Assembly: GCA_032191485.1 (NCBI GenBank)
Contig: JAVDOI010000041.1
Coordinates: forward strand, 97,501 to 161,500
Length of the DNA stretch: 64,000 bases
Origin: Leptoclinus maculatus
Taxonomy: Eukaryota; Chordata; Actinopteri; Perciformes; Stichaeidae
Direction of reading: 5' to 3'
A program made the position numbers and the translations under genes. How positions within the stretch are numbered: the stretch's first letter is position 1; every line of letters begins with the position of its first letter. Below are positions 19,222-31,214 of this stretch, piece after piece. A model generated the notes under the pieces. That model did no database searches and had not been told where the DNA came from. It worked only from the letters and a program-made list of their open reading frames with translations.

Positions 19222-20741
19222 GGGGCCTCTCTTGATGGTCTGACTCCTCTAGTTTTACATCCAGCTTGAAAATGTTCTCCACTCCCACAGCGGTAGCAAT
19301 GCATGCAACGTTCTTCTGATCCAGTCTGCTGGCAGACAAAACACCTCCTTGGAACATAAGCAGGGCCGTTGGTGTACCGGTGAGGTGCATGCTGGGGGTG
19401 AGTTGGATTTGGTGTTTGGGGCTGGCTGTGGCTGCTATGATACTGCTGTTGTGAAATATGGGCCTGGGGGTCCCTATCTGGCCTTCTAGCTAAAGGTGGG
19501 GCATAGGGTTGTGACTGGAACATAGGCTGCTGCAATGTCTCTTTAATCTGAGCTATTTCTGCACTGAGGCCTTTAAGAGAAGCAACACCTGTCTTAAGTT
19601 CCGCTAACTCTGTTAACAACTCAGGGGACACTTTTGCTTTAGCTTCCTTCACAGGGCATTTTGCAGATGGCGGGTCTTCTGACTGGACTACGCTTACACT
19701 TGTAGCTGGCTGTGGGGTGCTGAACCTCTTCTTGTTTCTTCTTTCAGTCTCATTGGCACAGGCAATGTTTAACCTCTCTAGCAAAAGCTCATCTGAGGTG
19801 TTAGTATCTAACAAGAGGGGCTGCATGTCTATCCTGACACTGTCATTCTGGAGACCAGTGAGTACTGTGTGTAAGCACATGCGCTGAACTAGAGCTGGGT
19901 CATACTTAAGCCCTGATTCTGACTCTTGGGACGCAAATAGTACTTTCTGCCTTAGACCGAAGACTCGCATCAGGAAACTTTGAGCAGTCTCTTTGCTATG
20001 CTGTGCTTCTGAAGCTAGCTGCTTGTAAAGCTCTGTGGCGCTCTTTTCTTGAAAGTGTGAGCGTAGGATGCACCTAAGAGTGGGAAGGGTAAGGTGGGGT
20101 TTTCCCTCCAAGTAGCTGCGTAGCTGTGCGCCTGGAGAAATAGCCCTGATTACCGCATCTACTATTTCTATCTCAGGATAACCTCTGTTTAGTCCATTCT
20201 CAATCTGGTGAACAAGACTGGAAAATGTCAGTTTCTCTCTCTGGCCTGGTTCACCAATTTGACCCGAAATTTTGAAATCCTTGCGCCAGCACGGGCTTGG
20301 CTGCGACTGAGCACTCGCTAAGGGCTGCATGCTCACTTGTGGGCCGACAAGGGTTTGAGGTAGGTGCAGAGAACCCTTAGCAATGGCATTGACATTAGTA
20401 GTCTGGTTGAATTCCAATCCTTGTTGTTGGTTTACAGCTCTTAGCTCCTCCATTTCTTTCTGTGTTCCTGACATCTCATCGTGCTTGTCTTGTAACCCTT
20501 CAACAATGTAGTCTTTCAGTATCAATAATTCGGACATGCCGTCATCTTCTAGCTCTGCCACCTCCTCTCTTTCAAGGTGGTTCAATATATGAGTCAACAA
20601 TGATATGCGGGATTTTCCTTTAACATTTGCTCTTTGTTTGTCTGACATGTTGAGGAAATCACAGATTTCCATTAAATTGTCTTTGGACAGGGTGTGTAAT
20701 GCACCTACTACCTCTTCCTGTAGCTCTTCCAGGGCTGCCAT
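19182..20741 (-). CDS. gag: Gypsy Gag protein
   Basis: 519 codons, ATG at 20741 to TAA at 19182. This is the structural protein that forms the virus-like particle. Residues 1-90 are helical and acidic (DNLMEICDFLNMSDKQR). The middle (about 160-340) has the helical capsid-like pattern of gypsy Gags. A Pro/Gln/His-rich linker follows, and near the C-terminus CYRCGSGEHFQAGC is a classical CX2CX4HX4C zinc knuckle, with an extra Cys pair just before it (CFVCQQ). The frame overlaps pol by 28 nt. The start is the first ATG downstream of the primer site, giving a 5' leader of ~230 nt. Confidence 0.93.
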   Translation of the reverse strand: MAALEELQEEVVGALHTLSKDNLMEICDFLNMSDKQRANVKGKSRISLLTHILNHLEREEVAELEDDGMSELLILKDYIVEGLQDKHDEMSGTQKEMEELRAVNQQQGLEFNQTTNVNAIAKGSLHLPQTLVGPQVSMQPLASAQSQPSPCWRKDFKISGQIGEPGQREKLTFSSLVHQIENGLNRGYPEIEIVDAVIRAISPGAQLRSYLEGKPHLTLPTLRCILRSHFQEKSATELYKQLASEAQHSKETAQSFLMRVFGLRQKVLFASQESESGLKYDPALVQRMCLHTVLTGLQNDSVRIDMQPLLLDTNTSDELLLERLNIACANETERRNKKRFSTPQPATSVSVVQSEDPPSAKCPVKEAKAKVSPELLTELAELKTGVASLKGLSAEIAQIKETLQQPMFQSQPYAPPLARRPDRDPQAHISQQQYHSSHSQPQTPNPTHPQHAPHRYTNGPAYVPRRCFVCQQTGSEERCMHCYRCGSGEHFQAGCKTRGVRPSREAPLNGRWLPLRDEC

Positions 20742-20970
20742 AATGTTGACAGGGCAGGATGGGTTTCAACTGTAAAGGAGTCAACTCTGAACTGGAAGGT
20801 CTTTTCTGTCCCTGATGATCTCTAACTGGCCTCAGGTGACGTGTACTCAACCTCCAGCTTCCAGCTCTCCTTGTACAGCAACACGTTCTTCACTGCCTGG
20901 GTTGTAATGGGGGGATTTAGCGAGCTCAGAATTCAGCGAACAGGTCGTGGACACTGGACATCTGAACAGC

Positions 20971-20989
20971 AATCCCAGCGGTGCCTCCA
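20971..20989 (-). other. Primer binding site for tRNA-Thr
   Basis: The + strand reads AATCCCAGCGGTGCCTCCA. This equals the 3' end of vertebrate tRNA-Thr(AGT) including its CCA, so the element strand is complementary to that tRNA. It begins three bases inside the 5' LTR boundary (20993), as expected for a minus-strand primer site. Confidence 0.9.
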
Positions 20990-20992
20990 AAA

Positions 20993-21901
20993 TGTTGCAC
21001 CCCCTGCAAAAGGGGGATAAATAATCACGAGAGTGATATTATGTTTTTCCTCAGTGAGAACTTTACTGCAAATCTTCCAGTTTGTACAAGAATACAATCA
21101 TTGACACAGGAAGAGATTTACAGGAGAGTAGAGAGTACATACGCTATTTCTGTTAAACACTATTCAAGTATTACTTGAGATATTTCCCAGAGCACAAACT
21201 AGCTTACATTCAGTACTGTTAAAACTCTCTTAAAATGCATAAAACATATTATACAGATAAAACAAATAAAATATTACTACTAAATATTACCGTCTGTGTA
21301 CATGTGAATTCACAAAATGGTGGCAGTAGACGGTGCTACTATTACACCGTCAACACGCGGGAACTCACGTAAGTTCCACACACTACAGTACTCTCGGTAA
21401 AACTTAGCTCTAAAGTACCCAAAAATGTAACAACATTCTCTTAAATCGTATTACATGTTAGCCGATTCATACAGACATGTTAACACTATTTAAAATCCAC
21501 AACATACCTGCAAAAGGGGGATAAATAATCACGAGAGTGATATTATGTTTTTCCTCAGTGAGAACTTTACTGCAATGAGGAAAAGATCGCAGTTTCCCCG
21601 GGATATGTGGGTGGAGACCAAAACAATCGATCTCAGATTCAAGATCAAGACCACTATGTAGATCACAGTTTAACATTACGTTTCTCAAACTACACAATTT
21701 AGAACAAAGCAAACGATGCAAGAAACACAATCTTATTATTTCAACCACGTATTCATGTGTGATGAGTTTTAACTCGTGGTTTCAGTAAATCGTCAAGTTA
21801 TCTATGAATAATCCTCTCAATAACATCACATTCAACACAATAGGCCATGAAATTACTATTTTCCTTAACTTATAAAAATGCATGTTTTCCAACTTGTCAC
21901 A
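20993..21901 (-). repeat. 5' LTR of the gypsy element
   Basis: It has the same length (909 bp) and ends as the other LTR, with one visible difference. It should contain the promoter for the - strand transcript. Confidence 0.97.
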
Positions 21902-21905
21902 TGTA

Positions 21906-23490
21906 CTAAAGGAACAGATTGTACTTAATATTAAAGATGCTTCTCAAAGAAATCTGTGGAAATATATATATTCAATGTAAAAACTGAAGTTTAACACTGA
22001 CACACAACTGAAGACAAATGATGCTACTTCAAATACTGTTGATTGAAGCCACCTAAATCTCAATAAATGTTTTTTGTAGTAATACAATACACTTGAACTT
22101 GTTAATTGAAACTGTAAAGACTTCAGTGAGATTTCAAAAAGCCTCAATTTATAGCTCGTTAGTATAACTACTACTAAGGAAACAGTATTTAAAGTGTACG
22201 AACCAGAATGTATGAACAATTTAAGGCTGACGCACTACAAAGAATATATTAATTTCAAAGCTTTGTGTAATGTGTAAAGATTTAAATTACACCCAGAATA
22301 CACAATTTAAATATTTACTACCAACACAACCAGTAGTCCAATATCAGCTATGATCTGTTCTGACCCTAAACTGTTTGCACTCACCAGCAGAGAATAAGTT
22401 AATACTACTACACTATACTATGGTTTATGTTCACAATCAGGAAGAGTTGTCGTGGCAGTGAGATGACAGATGAATGCTTCTGAAGAACGTTGGGTCTGCA
22501 GACAGGAAACAGACACTCCAAATAAATGCACTTCCTCCTGATAGATGTCTGGATTTTATTTCAGTAGGAACAGGTTAGACAACAAAACACTTCTACACAC
22601 TGAATGATTCAAACAATGGATGTTTAGATGGAAAATAATTTAAATAATAGTGAATACAATGTATGTAGTGGTATTACTTTTACTCGTATGTAGACTAGTC
22701 AAGTGAACAGTTTGAGTGTGAAATATCTGTTACCAAAACAAACCTCTGGGTACAAACCAACAGAGCTCCTCAGCAACAAAGATCAGGAACAACTGGACTT
22801 ATTCTCTAATGTGGATCTAATGTTTATGTATATTAACTAGAATGCAGTTCTTTAATTATGTTAATTGAATCATGCACAAGAATTTATATACTTAGAAATT
22901 TACCAGATTTAATTCTAAATTATAATTTATTTTTACCAAATGTTTGTGATAGAAGTGTAACTTTTTCAATTACAACTAAATGATGTGTATGTCTTTTTCA
23001 ATTATATGTTCAAACTAATTTTGTTGAAAAAATCTCAAATAGTATATTTCAAATGTGTTGTTCAATTTGTACAAACAGTAATAGTATTCTATAGATGTAT
23101 GTGATGTAGATAGAAGATTGAAAGAGGTGAGCGTGAGAGGAGAATCTCTCAGATCATTCAAAAAGATAGATCAGGTACCAGTAACCCGAGGATTGTGAGT
23201 GGATCAGAGGATCAGTGGAGAGACAGAGAGTGGGAGAGATGAGAGACTCTCAGGTTTTCGTTCAACAGACAGGTTGTGATAACCATGTAATTCAGTTCAG
23301 AATTCCAGTAATTTGTTCAGAAGTTTTTCAGAAGGTTCGGTAGGTTTGGAAAGTTCGGTAACAGATAGAGTGGGATAGAAGAGGGATACAAAGAATGAGT
23401 TCAAAATCAAAGACAGAGCGGTACATTGACAGGAAAGCTAGAGGAACCAATGCTTAGACAGAGTGGATACAAGGTATAGGAAAGACAGAG
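21906..23490. other. Unassigned AT-rich DNA
   Basis: No convincing frame or repeat. The part from 23100 to 23500 is purine-rich (GAGAG, GGATCAG blocks) and could be transcribed as the last exon of the micro-exon unit to its right. Confidence 0.5.
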
Positions 23491-24499
23491 AGCCAATATG
23501 ATAGAGGAGAGGGGAGACAGCTGGACAGCAGGACACCTGTAAGACACAATAAAGACACACATTAGACAGCAGTCTGAATAACAAACTAAGTAACTTCTAC
23601 TCTAAGCTAACAGATCAGTGAAGTGTCTGCTCACATGACCATAATGTAAACACATCATGACAGTAGAACAGGTAATACTGCACAGATTTATGTGAAATAT
23701 CATGAAATGATATGAAGTATGGCTGGTTTAGAAGTCTCACATTTCCACTAACTACAACTTCACTACAGTGTGTTTAAAACCTGCAGTATGAAGTGTTTTA
23801 AGTAAAAGTGTTGATTCATATGTGAACTTACTGTCAAGTCACCACGGAGACACCAACTCTGATCTGCAGTTAGAGACAGGAAGGAGGAGGCCAGAAGAAA
23901 TGGAGAGAGAAAGAAATGATCTTTACTTTCCTATCAGAAAACCAGTGTGTCACATCTCATTTCAATCTAGATCAAACTGTTATTCAGGGTGGGTCATTTA
24001 GTGTTCAGTACGTAATGAATGGAGTCCTGTCGAGGCTACATTTGGATGGGAAGTCATTCTTAATGTAAACCAATGTAATATTAGTTTAGTAATAGCAAAA
24101 TGATAATTCATGTGTGTGAACTTACACTTCAGAGATGGCAAGGAGTCAGTGATGGTCTGCAATCAGAGACAGAAAAGAGGAGGAAGGAGAAGGAGGGGGA
24201 GGGTGAGAGAGACTCATCATTACAGCTCATTTTATTTCCTTGTTAATTATCAAAGTCTCATTCGTGAGACTATAGAATTACCCAGGAACTTATGTTAGTC
24301 TTCAATAAATATCGTTACGTTGCTTTAGAGATAAATAAATCACACAAAATAAATTAATCTGGTGTGAATCTAAACAAAATTAAATGGTCTAAGATACTTA
24401 ACAGTTAAACATCAAGTTATGTGATCTATTGTCAATTTGAGTTACAGTATGTCCGTACTTACCAGCCAAAGCGCAGATGTGGATCAATGTTCTCTTTGC
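23400..24499 (-). other. Possible - strand transcript with 31-37-nt exons
   Basis: Three tiny blocks are bounded by strong splice consensus on the - strand: 24463-24499 (37 nt, acceptor CTCTTAG, donor GTAAGTACG), 24126-24156 (31 nt, acceptor GATTGCAG, donor GTAAGTTCAC) and 23832-23863 (32 nt, acceptor AACTGCAG, donor GTAAGTTCAC). A further acceptor (GTCTTACAG) stands before 23536. The second and third blocks have similar flanks and look like a duplicated exon. Joined in order, all three frames meet stops early, so it is either non-coding or a 3' untranslated or cytoplasmic-tail part of a gene whose body is elsewhere. Confidence 0.35.
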
Positions 24500-24924
24500 C
24501 TAAGAGAGGAAACAATATTATTGTCTTCCATGTGTATGAGCAATAAAGGGTTAAAACTAGCAGAACTACAGAACACCCACAACACATGACAGCTCCATCT
24601 CAGCTCTATGTGAGGGCTCACTGTGGACTAATAATGGATGATTTAATGTCTCTGTATACTGAATATATAAAGTCATGTTCCTATAGATATTAGTGATTAC
24701 TACAGAATACTATCGGCATCATATGAACAAAGGTTATTTGTACATTAAGGTCTAATTCAAGATCACAAAGCTTGTGTATGATCAAGTGTGCTTGGCATGT
24801 GTCTATTGGTCACTTTTGGTTACAGATTTACACATTGAGACATAAAGTGGCCAGAATGGTAATTGAACAGCTTTAACTGCAGATTAAACTAACATGAACA
24901 GTTATATAACACTGTGACTGTAAC

Positions 24925-26548
24925 GGGGGGGGGGGGGGGGAGTCTTCTAAGACCTGAATGACTGTATGAGAGAGAGACACACACAGAGAGAGAGACACAG
25001 AGAGAGAGAGACACAGAGAGACAGACAGAGAATTTTGAAGCCCAAAAGCATTTAAACTGCACTGCTGAAACCCCTTCTAGTTGAAATGTCTAACTATGGT
25101 GTCTGTAGCTGAAAGTATGAGGAAGAAGAAGGCTTTGAAAGTTGAAGTTTAATTAACAGGATTTGAAGATTTTCTCCATCGACATCCCATTAAAAAAAAT
25201 TGCAAAAAGCTTAATAATTCAAAAAGTTGAAAGATTACAAATATGAAAAGTCATATCACCTCTCTCCTGAAAGCTGAACATTTTGATATTTCAACGGTTT
25301 CTGTAGCTTAAAAAAATGTCAGTAGTAGTGATATTTGTAATAGTAGTAGAAGTTGTAGTTGTAGTAGAAGTATTATTAGTAGTAGAAGTATTAGTAATTA
25401 GAAGAAGTAGTAGCAGTAGTAGTATCAGTAGTCATAGTAATAGCTGTAGTAGTGGTCGTAGTATTTAATATAACAGTAGTCTGATTACTACTATTAGTAG
25501 TAATAGTAATGGCAGTATTTGAAGTAGCAGTAATAGCAGCAGTAGTAGTAGTAGTAGTAGTAATACTATAAATATTAGCAGCAGTAGTAATAGTTGTCGC
25601 AGTATTAGTAAGAGCATTCATTATTTCAACAAAAAAGCGTAATTTTGAGCTTAATGTTTAAATACAGTTTATCCATGAGGCTTTTATTTTGAAAGGGTGG
25701 GGCTGGGTGGGGGAGAGAGGAGACAGAATCAGAATGTATGAAACACACAAACAGAGGTTATTAAATGACAGTCTTCATCACAAGCATTCCAGTTAGATTT
25801 CACTGTGTGGGGCTTTTATTTTGAAAGGGTGGGACTGGGTGGGGGGGAGGGGAGACATAATCAAAATGTTTGACACACATAAACAGAGGTTATTAAATGG
25901 CAGGCTTCATCACAAGCATTTCAGTTAGAATTCACTCTTTGGGGCTTTTATTTTGAAATGGTGTGTGTGGGGGGGGGGGGGGGGGGGAGAAAGGGAGAGG
26001 AGACAGAATCATAATGTTAGATAAATGACAGGTTTCATCACAAGCATTTCAGTTAGAATTCATTCTGTGGGGCTTTTATTTTAAAATGGGGTGTGTGTGG
26101 TGGTGGAGGGGAAAAAGTCCTCCAAGACCTGAATAACTGTATGAGAGAGAGACACACAGAGAGAGAGAGAGACACACACAGAGAGAGACAGACAGAGAGA
26201 GAATGTTGAAGCCCGAAAGCATTTAAACTGCACTGCTGAAAACCCTTCTAGTTGAAATGTCTAACTATGATGTCTGTAGTTGAAAGTATGAGGAAGAAGA
26301 AGGCTTTGAAAGTTGAAGAAGTTTAATCCACGAGGCTTTTATTTTGAAAGGGTGGGGCTGGGTGGGGAGAGAGGAGACAGAATCAGAATGTATGAAACAC
26401 ACAGAGGTTATTAAATGACAGTCTTCATCACAAGCATTTCAGTTAGAATTCATTCTGTGGGGCTTTTATTTAAAAATGGTGTGTCTGTGTGTGTGTGTGT
26501 GGTGGGGGGGGGGGGATAAAAAGTCCTCTAAGACCTGAATGACTGTAT

Positions 26549-26596
<48 letters not shown>

Positions 26597-27104
26597 GGCC
26601 GAAAGCATTTAAACTGCACTGCTGAAAACCCATCTCGTTGAAATGTCTAACTATGGTGTCTGTAGCTGAAAGTATGAGGAAGAAGAAGGCTTTGAAAGTT
26701 GAAGAAGTTTATTCATGAGGCTTTTATTTTGAAAGGGTGGGGCTGGGTGGGGGAGAGAGGAGACAGAATCAGAATGTATGAAACACAAAGAGGTTATTAA
26801 ATGACAGTCTTCATCACAAGCATTTCAGTTAGAATTCATTCTGTGGGGCTTTTATTTTAAAATGGTGTGTGTGTGGTGGGGGGGGCGGGGGGAGGGGATA
26901 AAAAGTCCTCTAAGACCTGAATGACTGTATGAGAGAGAGACACACAGAGAGAGACAGACACACACAGAGAGAGAGAGAGACAGACAGAGAGAGAATGTTA
27001 AAGCCCGAAAGCATTTAAACTGCACTGCTGAAAACCCTTCTAGTTGAAATGTCTAATTATGATGTCTGTAGCTGAAAGTATGATGAAGAAGAAGGCTTTG
27101 AAAG
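24925..27104. repeat. Complex GA/TG/G-run/TAG repeat array, locus 1
   Basis: A block with GAGGCTTTTATTTTGAAAGGGTGGGG is found near 25675, 25808, 26331 and 26716. It alternates with TG-plus-poly-G tracts (24924, 25966, 26480, 26868), GAGACACAGAGAG tracts and a TAG/TAT trinucleotide field (25320-25620). The same modules make up the 43.6-58.2 kb array. The array ends abruptly at GAAAGT|ACGGACGCGG (27104). Thr/Ile-rich frames in it are repeat translations. Confidence 0.9.
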
Positions 27105-27664
27105 TACGGACGCGGCCGTCTTACAAGAGACACAGAGCCCTATGCCTCTTTCAGTTACTTTTTTGTTTTACTGTATTTTTCATTCATTGTTTTGCTGAGC
27201 AGCAATATGGTGCCGTTAACACCTAATAACCAGGGCCTTCCGTGCAGAAGGAATCCACAATTTCGCAAATACTCCAGCTCATCTAACAGTTGGCACAACA
27301 TGATGAACCCAGTAGCACTAATCCGTCTCTGAGCTTCTGTGCACCGTTTTGTAATGCAGCTCCAAAGTGCTCTACTGTGGTAAGACCACGCTCACATTGT
27401 AGACAAGACAGACGCTGTTTGAATCTCAGTGAACATGAAAAGAATTCTCCTCCAGTCTGACTAAATATGTTAACTTTATGATCTTTTGATGTTTGTGTTT
27501 TGAGCTAACTTAGCCAGCTGGTTATTGATTATTATTATTAATATAATTATTATTGACTTATTGTATTATTTAATGAATCTCTGAATTGTTGTTTCATGAC
27601 ATCTTGTTATTTAATGTCTGGTGTCTTCTCTCTCTCTCTCTTTCATCTTCTATCATCTCTCCAG
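27105..27664. other. Spacer before the SRCR gene
   Basis: A short frame ending at 27226 includes a hydrophobic run (CLFQLLFCFTVFFIHCFAEQ), but it begins in array sequence and shows no donor joining it to the SRCR exon. I treat it as unassigned. The first exon (signal peptide) of the SRCR gene was not found here. Confidence 0.4.
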
Positions 27665-30600
27665 ACTCTGTCAGGCTGGTGAATGGGACTAGTCTGTGCT
27701 CAGGCAGACTGGAGGTGAAGTCTAACCAGTCTAACCAGTGGTGGTCCTCAGTGTGTGAAGATGACTTTGACCAGCAGGATGCAGAGGTGGTCTGTAGGGA
27801 GCTTGGCTGTGGGGCTCCTTCAGTCCTCCAGGGGGCGCTCTATGGAGAAGTGGAGGCTCCAATGTGGACCAAAGAGTTCCAGTGTGGAGGCCATGAGTCT
27901 GCTCTCCTGGACTGTAGAAGCTCAGGCTCAGATAGAAACACCTGCTCACCTGGCAAAGCTGTTGGACTCACCTGCTCAGGTAGAAGAGGAGCTGCAGCTT
28001 TGATCTGGTTAATTTCTGTTCTACTGAAACTCACTTTGTTCTTTACTGATGACTCTCTTGTTTCTGTTCAGAACCTGTCAGGTTGGTGGGAGGAGACAGT
28101 CACTGTGCAGGAACACTGGAGGTGAAACATCAAGGAGACTGGAGACCAGTAGATGACTCTGACTCGATCCTGAAGAAAGCAGCTGTTGTCTGTCGAGATC
28201 TGGACTGTGGCTCTGATGTTTCTATCAGACGGAGAGAGGAGTCCTCATGGAGATTTGTGTGGAGGATCAACTCTAACTGTAATCACTCTGGATCTCCTCT
28301 GAGAGAGTGTTTAACATCAGGTTACTCTTCCTCCATCCTGAATGTCATCTGCTCAGGTAAGCCCATCAGTGACATCATCTATGACATCATCTCTGACAGC
28401 AATGTTTCCAGTATGTTCCTTCCTCCCTCACAGTGACAGTTGTGGTGGTAAATATTCCTCTACCCTCTTTGCGTGAGTCTTTTAAAGCTGAAATAAATAA
28501 TACTGAAAACCAGGTTGTCTTTTAAGTATTAATTCTCTGCGCAGAGAAGGTTCAATCATCACAACAGAATGCGTACAGTCTCAGTGAGGAAGAACCAAGA
28601 ACAAAGTGAACAAGCTTTCTTTATACAGAATGAGCAAAGGTGGGCCGATGGCCAATGTTACAGACATTTGGTCTCAGACTGATAGAAACAATGAACAACA
28701 AACGGCCAGCAACCCAAACAAGCGGCCCAAAGGCCTTGGTGGTGGAACATTCTCATACAACACAGTTAGTTATCTTTGTGAACAGGCAAGGGAGAATTCT
28801 TCTTCTGCACAACAGAGACACGGTGAAGTTCAACAAAGTTCAGAGTAAAACTACTTATGCATGAATACAATATACTGAGTAGAAATATATACTACGTTAA
28901 AGATTACCATTACACAGTCAGTGGGTTTCCATTGGACTGAACTGTAAAGTTATTCAGGACAACGACATCCTGAAGTGTAGAGAGGTGGGCTTGTTTCTGG
29001 AAGCTTCAAACCCTCCATAGACTACTGAGCTCCACCTGAGAGGACACACCTGTCTGTCTGTCTGTCAGACCTGTGACATCACGTCCTTATTCAGGGTCCA
29101 TCTTGTTCAACGGAGGGTAAACGTGAACTTTTATCATCTCTCTGTGTTTACAGACCTGCTGCTTCAGCCAATCATCATTGTGTCCTCCTCAATGTACGGG
29201 GTCTCTGAGGCCCAGCAGCAGGGGGCTCGGGTGCTCAGGCGCTCCACCTTCACCTTCTGCTGCTCCATCCAGCCACAGTACCCAGGAGGCTCCTTCCAGC
29301 TCACCTTCACCTCCTCCAACTCAGCACACAACTACACCCAGCCAGCTGTCAATCACTCTGCCGAATTCCTGTTTCCTGCTGCAGAGCCCGCCCACCAAGG
29401 AAGCTACAGCTGTGTTTATCACCTCTATGTTTTTAATCATACCTTCTCCTCTGAGAGCCGTCTGCTCTCCATCACTGTCTTAGGTAAGCTGACTGTTTAC
29501 ATGCAGGTTTGAAGATGATTGGTCCAAACTGACTGAAGATGATCAGCTGACCACAGAGTCCATGCATGTTGTTGTTTCTGGAATCACACGGTGACTCCTG
29601 TCGTTGTGTTACACATGTCATATAGTAACCAAACCTAAACAAAGTCTATGAATGGCAACAGCTAACAATCTACTGTAGGACAGAGCAGGTTTGGTTACCA
29701 GGATAACTCTGGTTCTCTGAGAACTGAAGCAGCTTCTGACGTGACCAATCACAAAGCTCCACTGCCACCACATCAGTCATAACACCCCTTAGCCCCCAAC
29801 TCACCATATTCAGGTGTAGTTCCTCCGCCTATCAGAAGCAAGAAGGGCGGTGTGCTCCGATGCCTCACTCAGAGAACCAGGGTTATCCTGGAAACCAAAT
29901 GTTGAGACAGTCGTTAACGACAGCAATTACACTTTCAATTGACTCTTCACTAAGTCCCGCCCCTCTAACATAACTGGCCAATCACAGCGTAGCATGGTCC
30001 AGCTCTGACCAGCAGCTCTGGTGATGAAAACAGGACGTAGGTGATGACATCATTGTAACATGAAACCAAGACTAACCAGATTCTCTCTAGTGACCACCAG
30101 GAGGCGACTCCTCTGGTTGTATAGAAGTCTATGAGAAAATGACTCTACTTCTCTCTTGATTTATTACCTCAGTAAACATTGTAAACATGAGTTTATGGTC
30201 TCAATCTCTAGTTTCAAGTCTTCTTCAATACAGCATGATGTTCATTTAGTAAATGATGGTCCATTTAGAGTCAAACAGACCATAAAGCAGGGGATGCTTT
30301 AGGGCGGGGCTACACAGTGACGGCCACAGTCCACAAACCATTGAGTGACGTCACGACGACTACGTCCACTTCTTCTATAACGTCTGTGGTTCAAACAGTG
30401 AACATGAAGTAAACATGAAGAGTAATACGTGTCAGTGATTGTAGATTTCAGTGTCAATGGGAGCTGTTGGACTCATGATGTCGTGTGATGTGATGACTGT
30501 CCATGTGTTTGTTCAGATCCAACACCTCTGATCATCAAAGCGATCGTCCTGCCGCTGTTTCTGCTGGTGGTGAACATTGCCCTTTACTCCTACTGTAAGG

Positions 30601-31151
30601 TACTGACACACGTCTGTTGTTTAGACCAGCCACTGAAATGAAGCTCTCGCTCTGTGTTCAGTGAACTGAAGACAGGTGTGGTGGCCCGTTCTTTGTTCTT
30701 CTTCCTATATACTGGGCCACGTTACGGGGCTCCGTTTCTGACTCACACATCAAACAGTCCAAATGACAACTCTTGCAGACGCTGATTCCTTTGCCGTCAC
30801 TTGATTGATTTATTTTCACTTTCGACAAATTTAACAGCAAAACATAATGAGTTTAACGTGAGGTGAAAGACTGTCCCGATGCCCCGTTCTACACAAAGGA
30901 AAAACCAACTCGAGACTCAGTCCCACCTCTTCCTCTGATACCAGCTGATCCTGGAAAAAAGCTAAATTAGAAATGATGATTTGTAATCAAAACTAAAACT
31001 ATGGCTCTAACAGGACTGTGCTGTCATGTCTCTGCAGGCCAACAGGGGGCAGATGCCGTGCAGACAGAAGAACACTGAGCTGGATCATTATATCCTGGTT
31101 GTTCCTGAAGAAGAGGAAGAAGAAGAAGAAGGAGCTCAGGGAGAAGAGTAG
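27665..31151 (+). CDS. SRCR-SRCR-Ig-like transmembrane receptor (5' incomplete)
   Basis: Five exons with GT-AG borders and matching phases: 27665-27979, 28072-28356, 29153-29483 (start approximate), 30517-30599 and 31038-31151. Exon 1 codes a scavenger receptor cysteine-rich domain (VRLVNG, WWSSVCEDDF, VVCRELGCG, LLDCRSSG). Exon 2 codes a second, shorter one (VVCRDLDCG, LRECLTSG). Exon 3 codes an Ig-like domain (FTFCCSIQ ... GSYSCVYHLY) with N-glycosylation sites. Exon 4 codes a single membrane span (IVLPLFLLVVNIALYSY). Exon 5 codes a short tail with YIL and eight consecutive Glu, and a stop at 31149-31151. All extracellular exons are phase 1, as usual in this family. It is likely a leukocyte surface receptor of the CD5/CD6/CD163-like type; the ligand is unknown. 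The signal-peptide exon is missing from what I can see, and no frame break is visible. Confidence 0.85.
29690..29899. mobile_element. Foldback/MITE-like element in the SRCR gene intron
   Basis: Inverted repeats of 32 bp at 29690-29721 and 29868-29899 match at 30 positions (core CCAGGATAAC...GGTTCTCTGAG) and enclose 146 bp. There is no coding capacity. Target duplications are not clear. It lies between the Ig and transmembrane exons. Confidence 0.7.
30085..30410. repeat. Dispersed teleost repeat in the SRCR gene intron
   Basis: GTGACCACCAGGAGGCGACTC followed by the GACCATAAAGCAGGGG and GGGCGGGGCTACACAGTG blocks resembles a family very common in fish introns. Recognition is from memory; boundaries are approximate. 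Confidence 0.45.
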
Positions 31152-31214
31152 CTCCTCCAAGGAGCTCATCTCACATCCAGATGATTTCTACCACACAACC
31201 ACCACCAGCTCCCT

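Larger units (their letters stand above)
13400..21901 (-). mobile_element. Complete Ty3/gypsy-type LTR retrotransposon (8502 bp), TSD TGTA
   Basis: Two 909-bp LTRs, 13400-14308 and 20993-21901, differ at only one position that I noticed (C at 14047, T in the other LTR). They are flanked by TGTA at 13396-13399 and 21902-21905. The element lies on the - strand: 5' LTR at right, tRNA-Thr primer site, gag, pol in a -1 frame (protease, reverse transcriptase, RNase H, integrase), polypurine tract and 3' LTR at left. Both frames are open. Everything needed for autonomous retrotransposition appears present; no envelope-like frame is seen. The near-identical LTRs point to a recent insertion. Confidence 0.97.

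Noticed and set aside
27044..27226. Signal-peptide exon for the SRCR gene (hydrophobic CLFQLLFCFTVFFIHCF)
   Set aside because: It starts in array sequence, ends with a stop codon and has no donor in the right phase.
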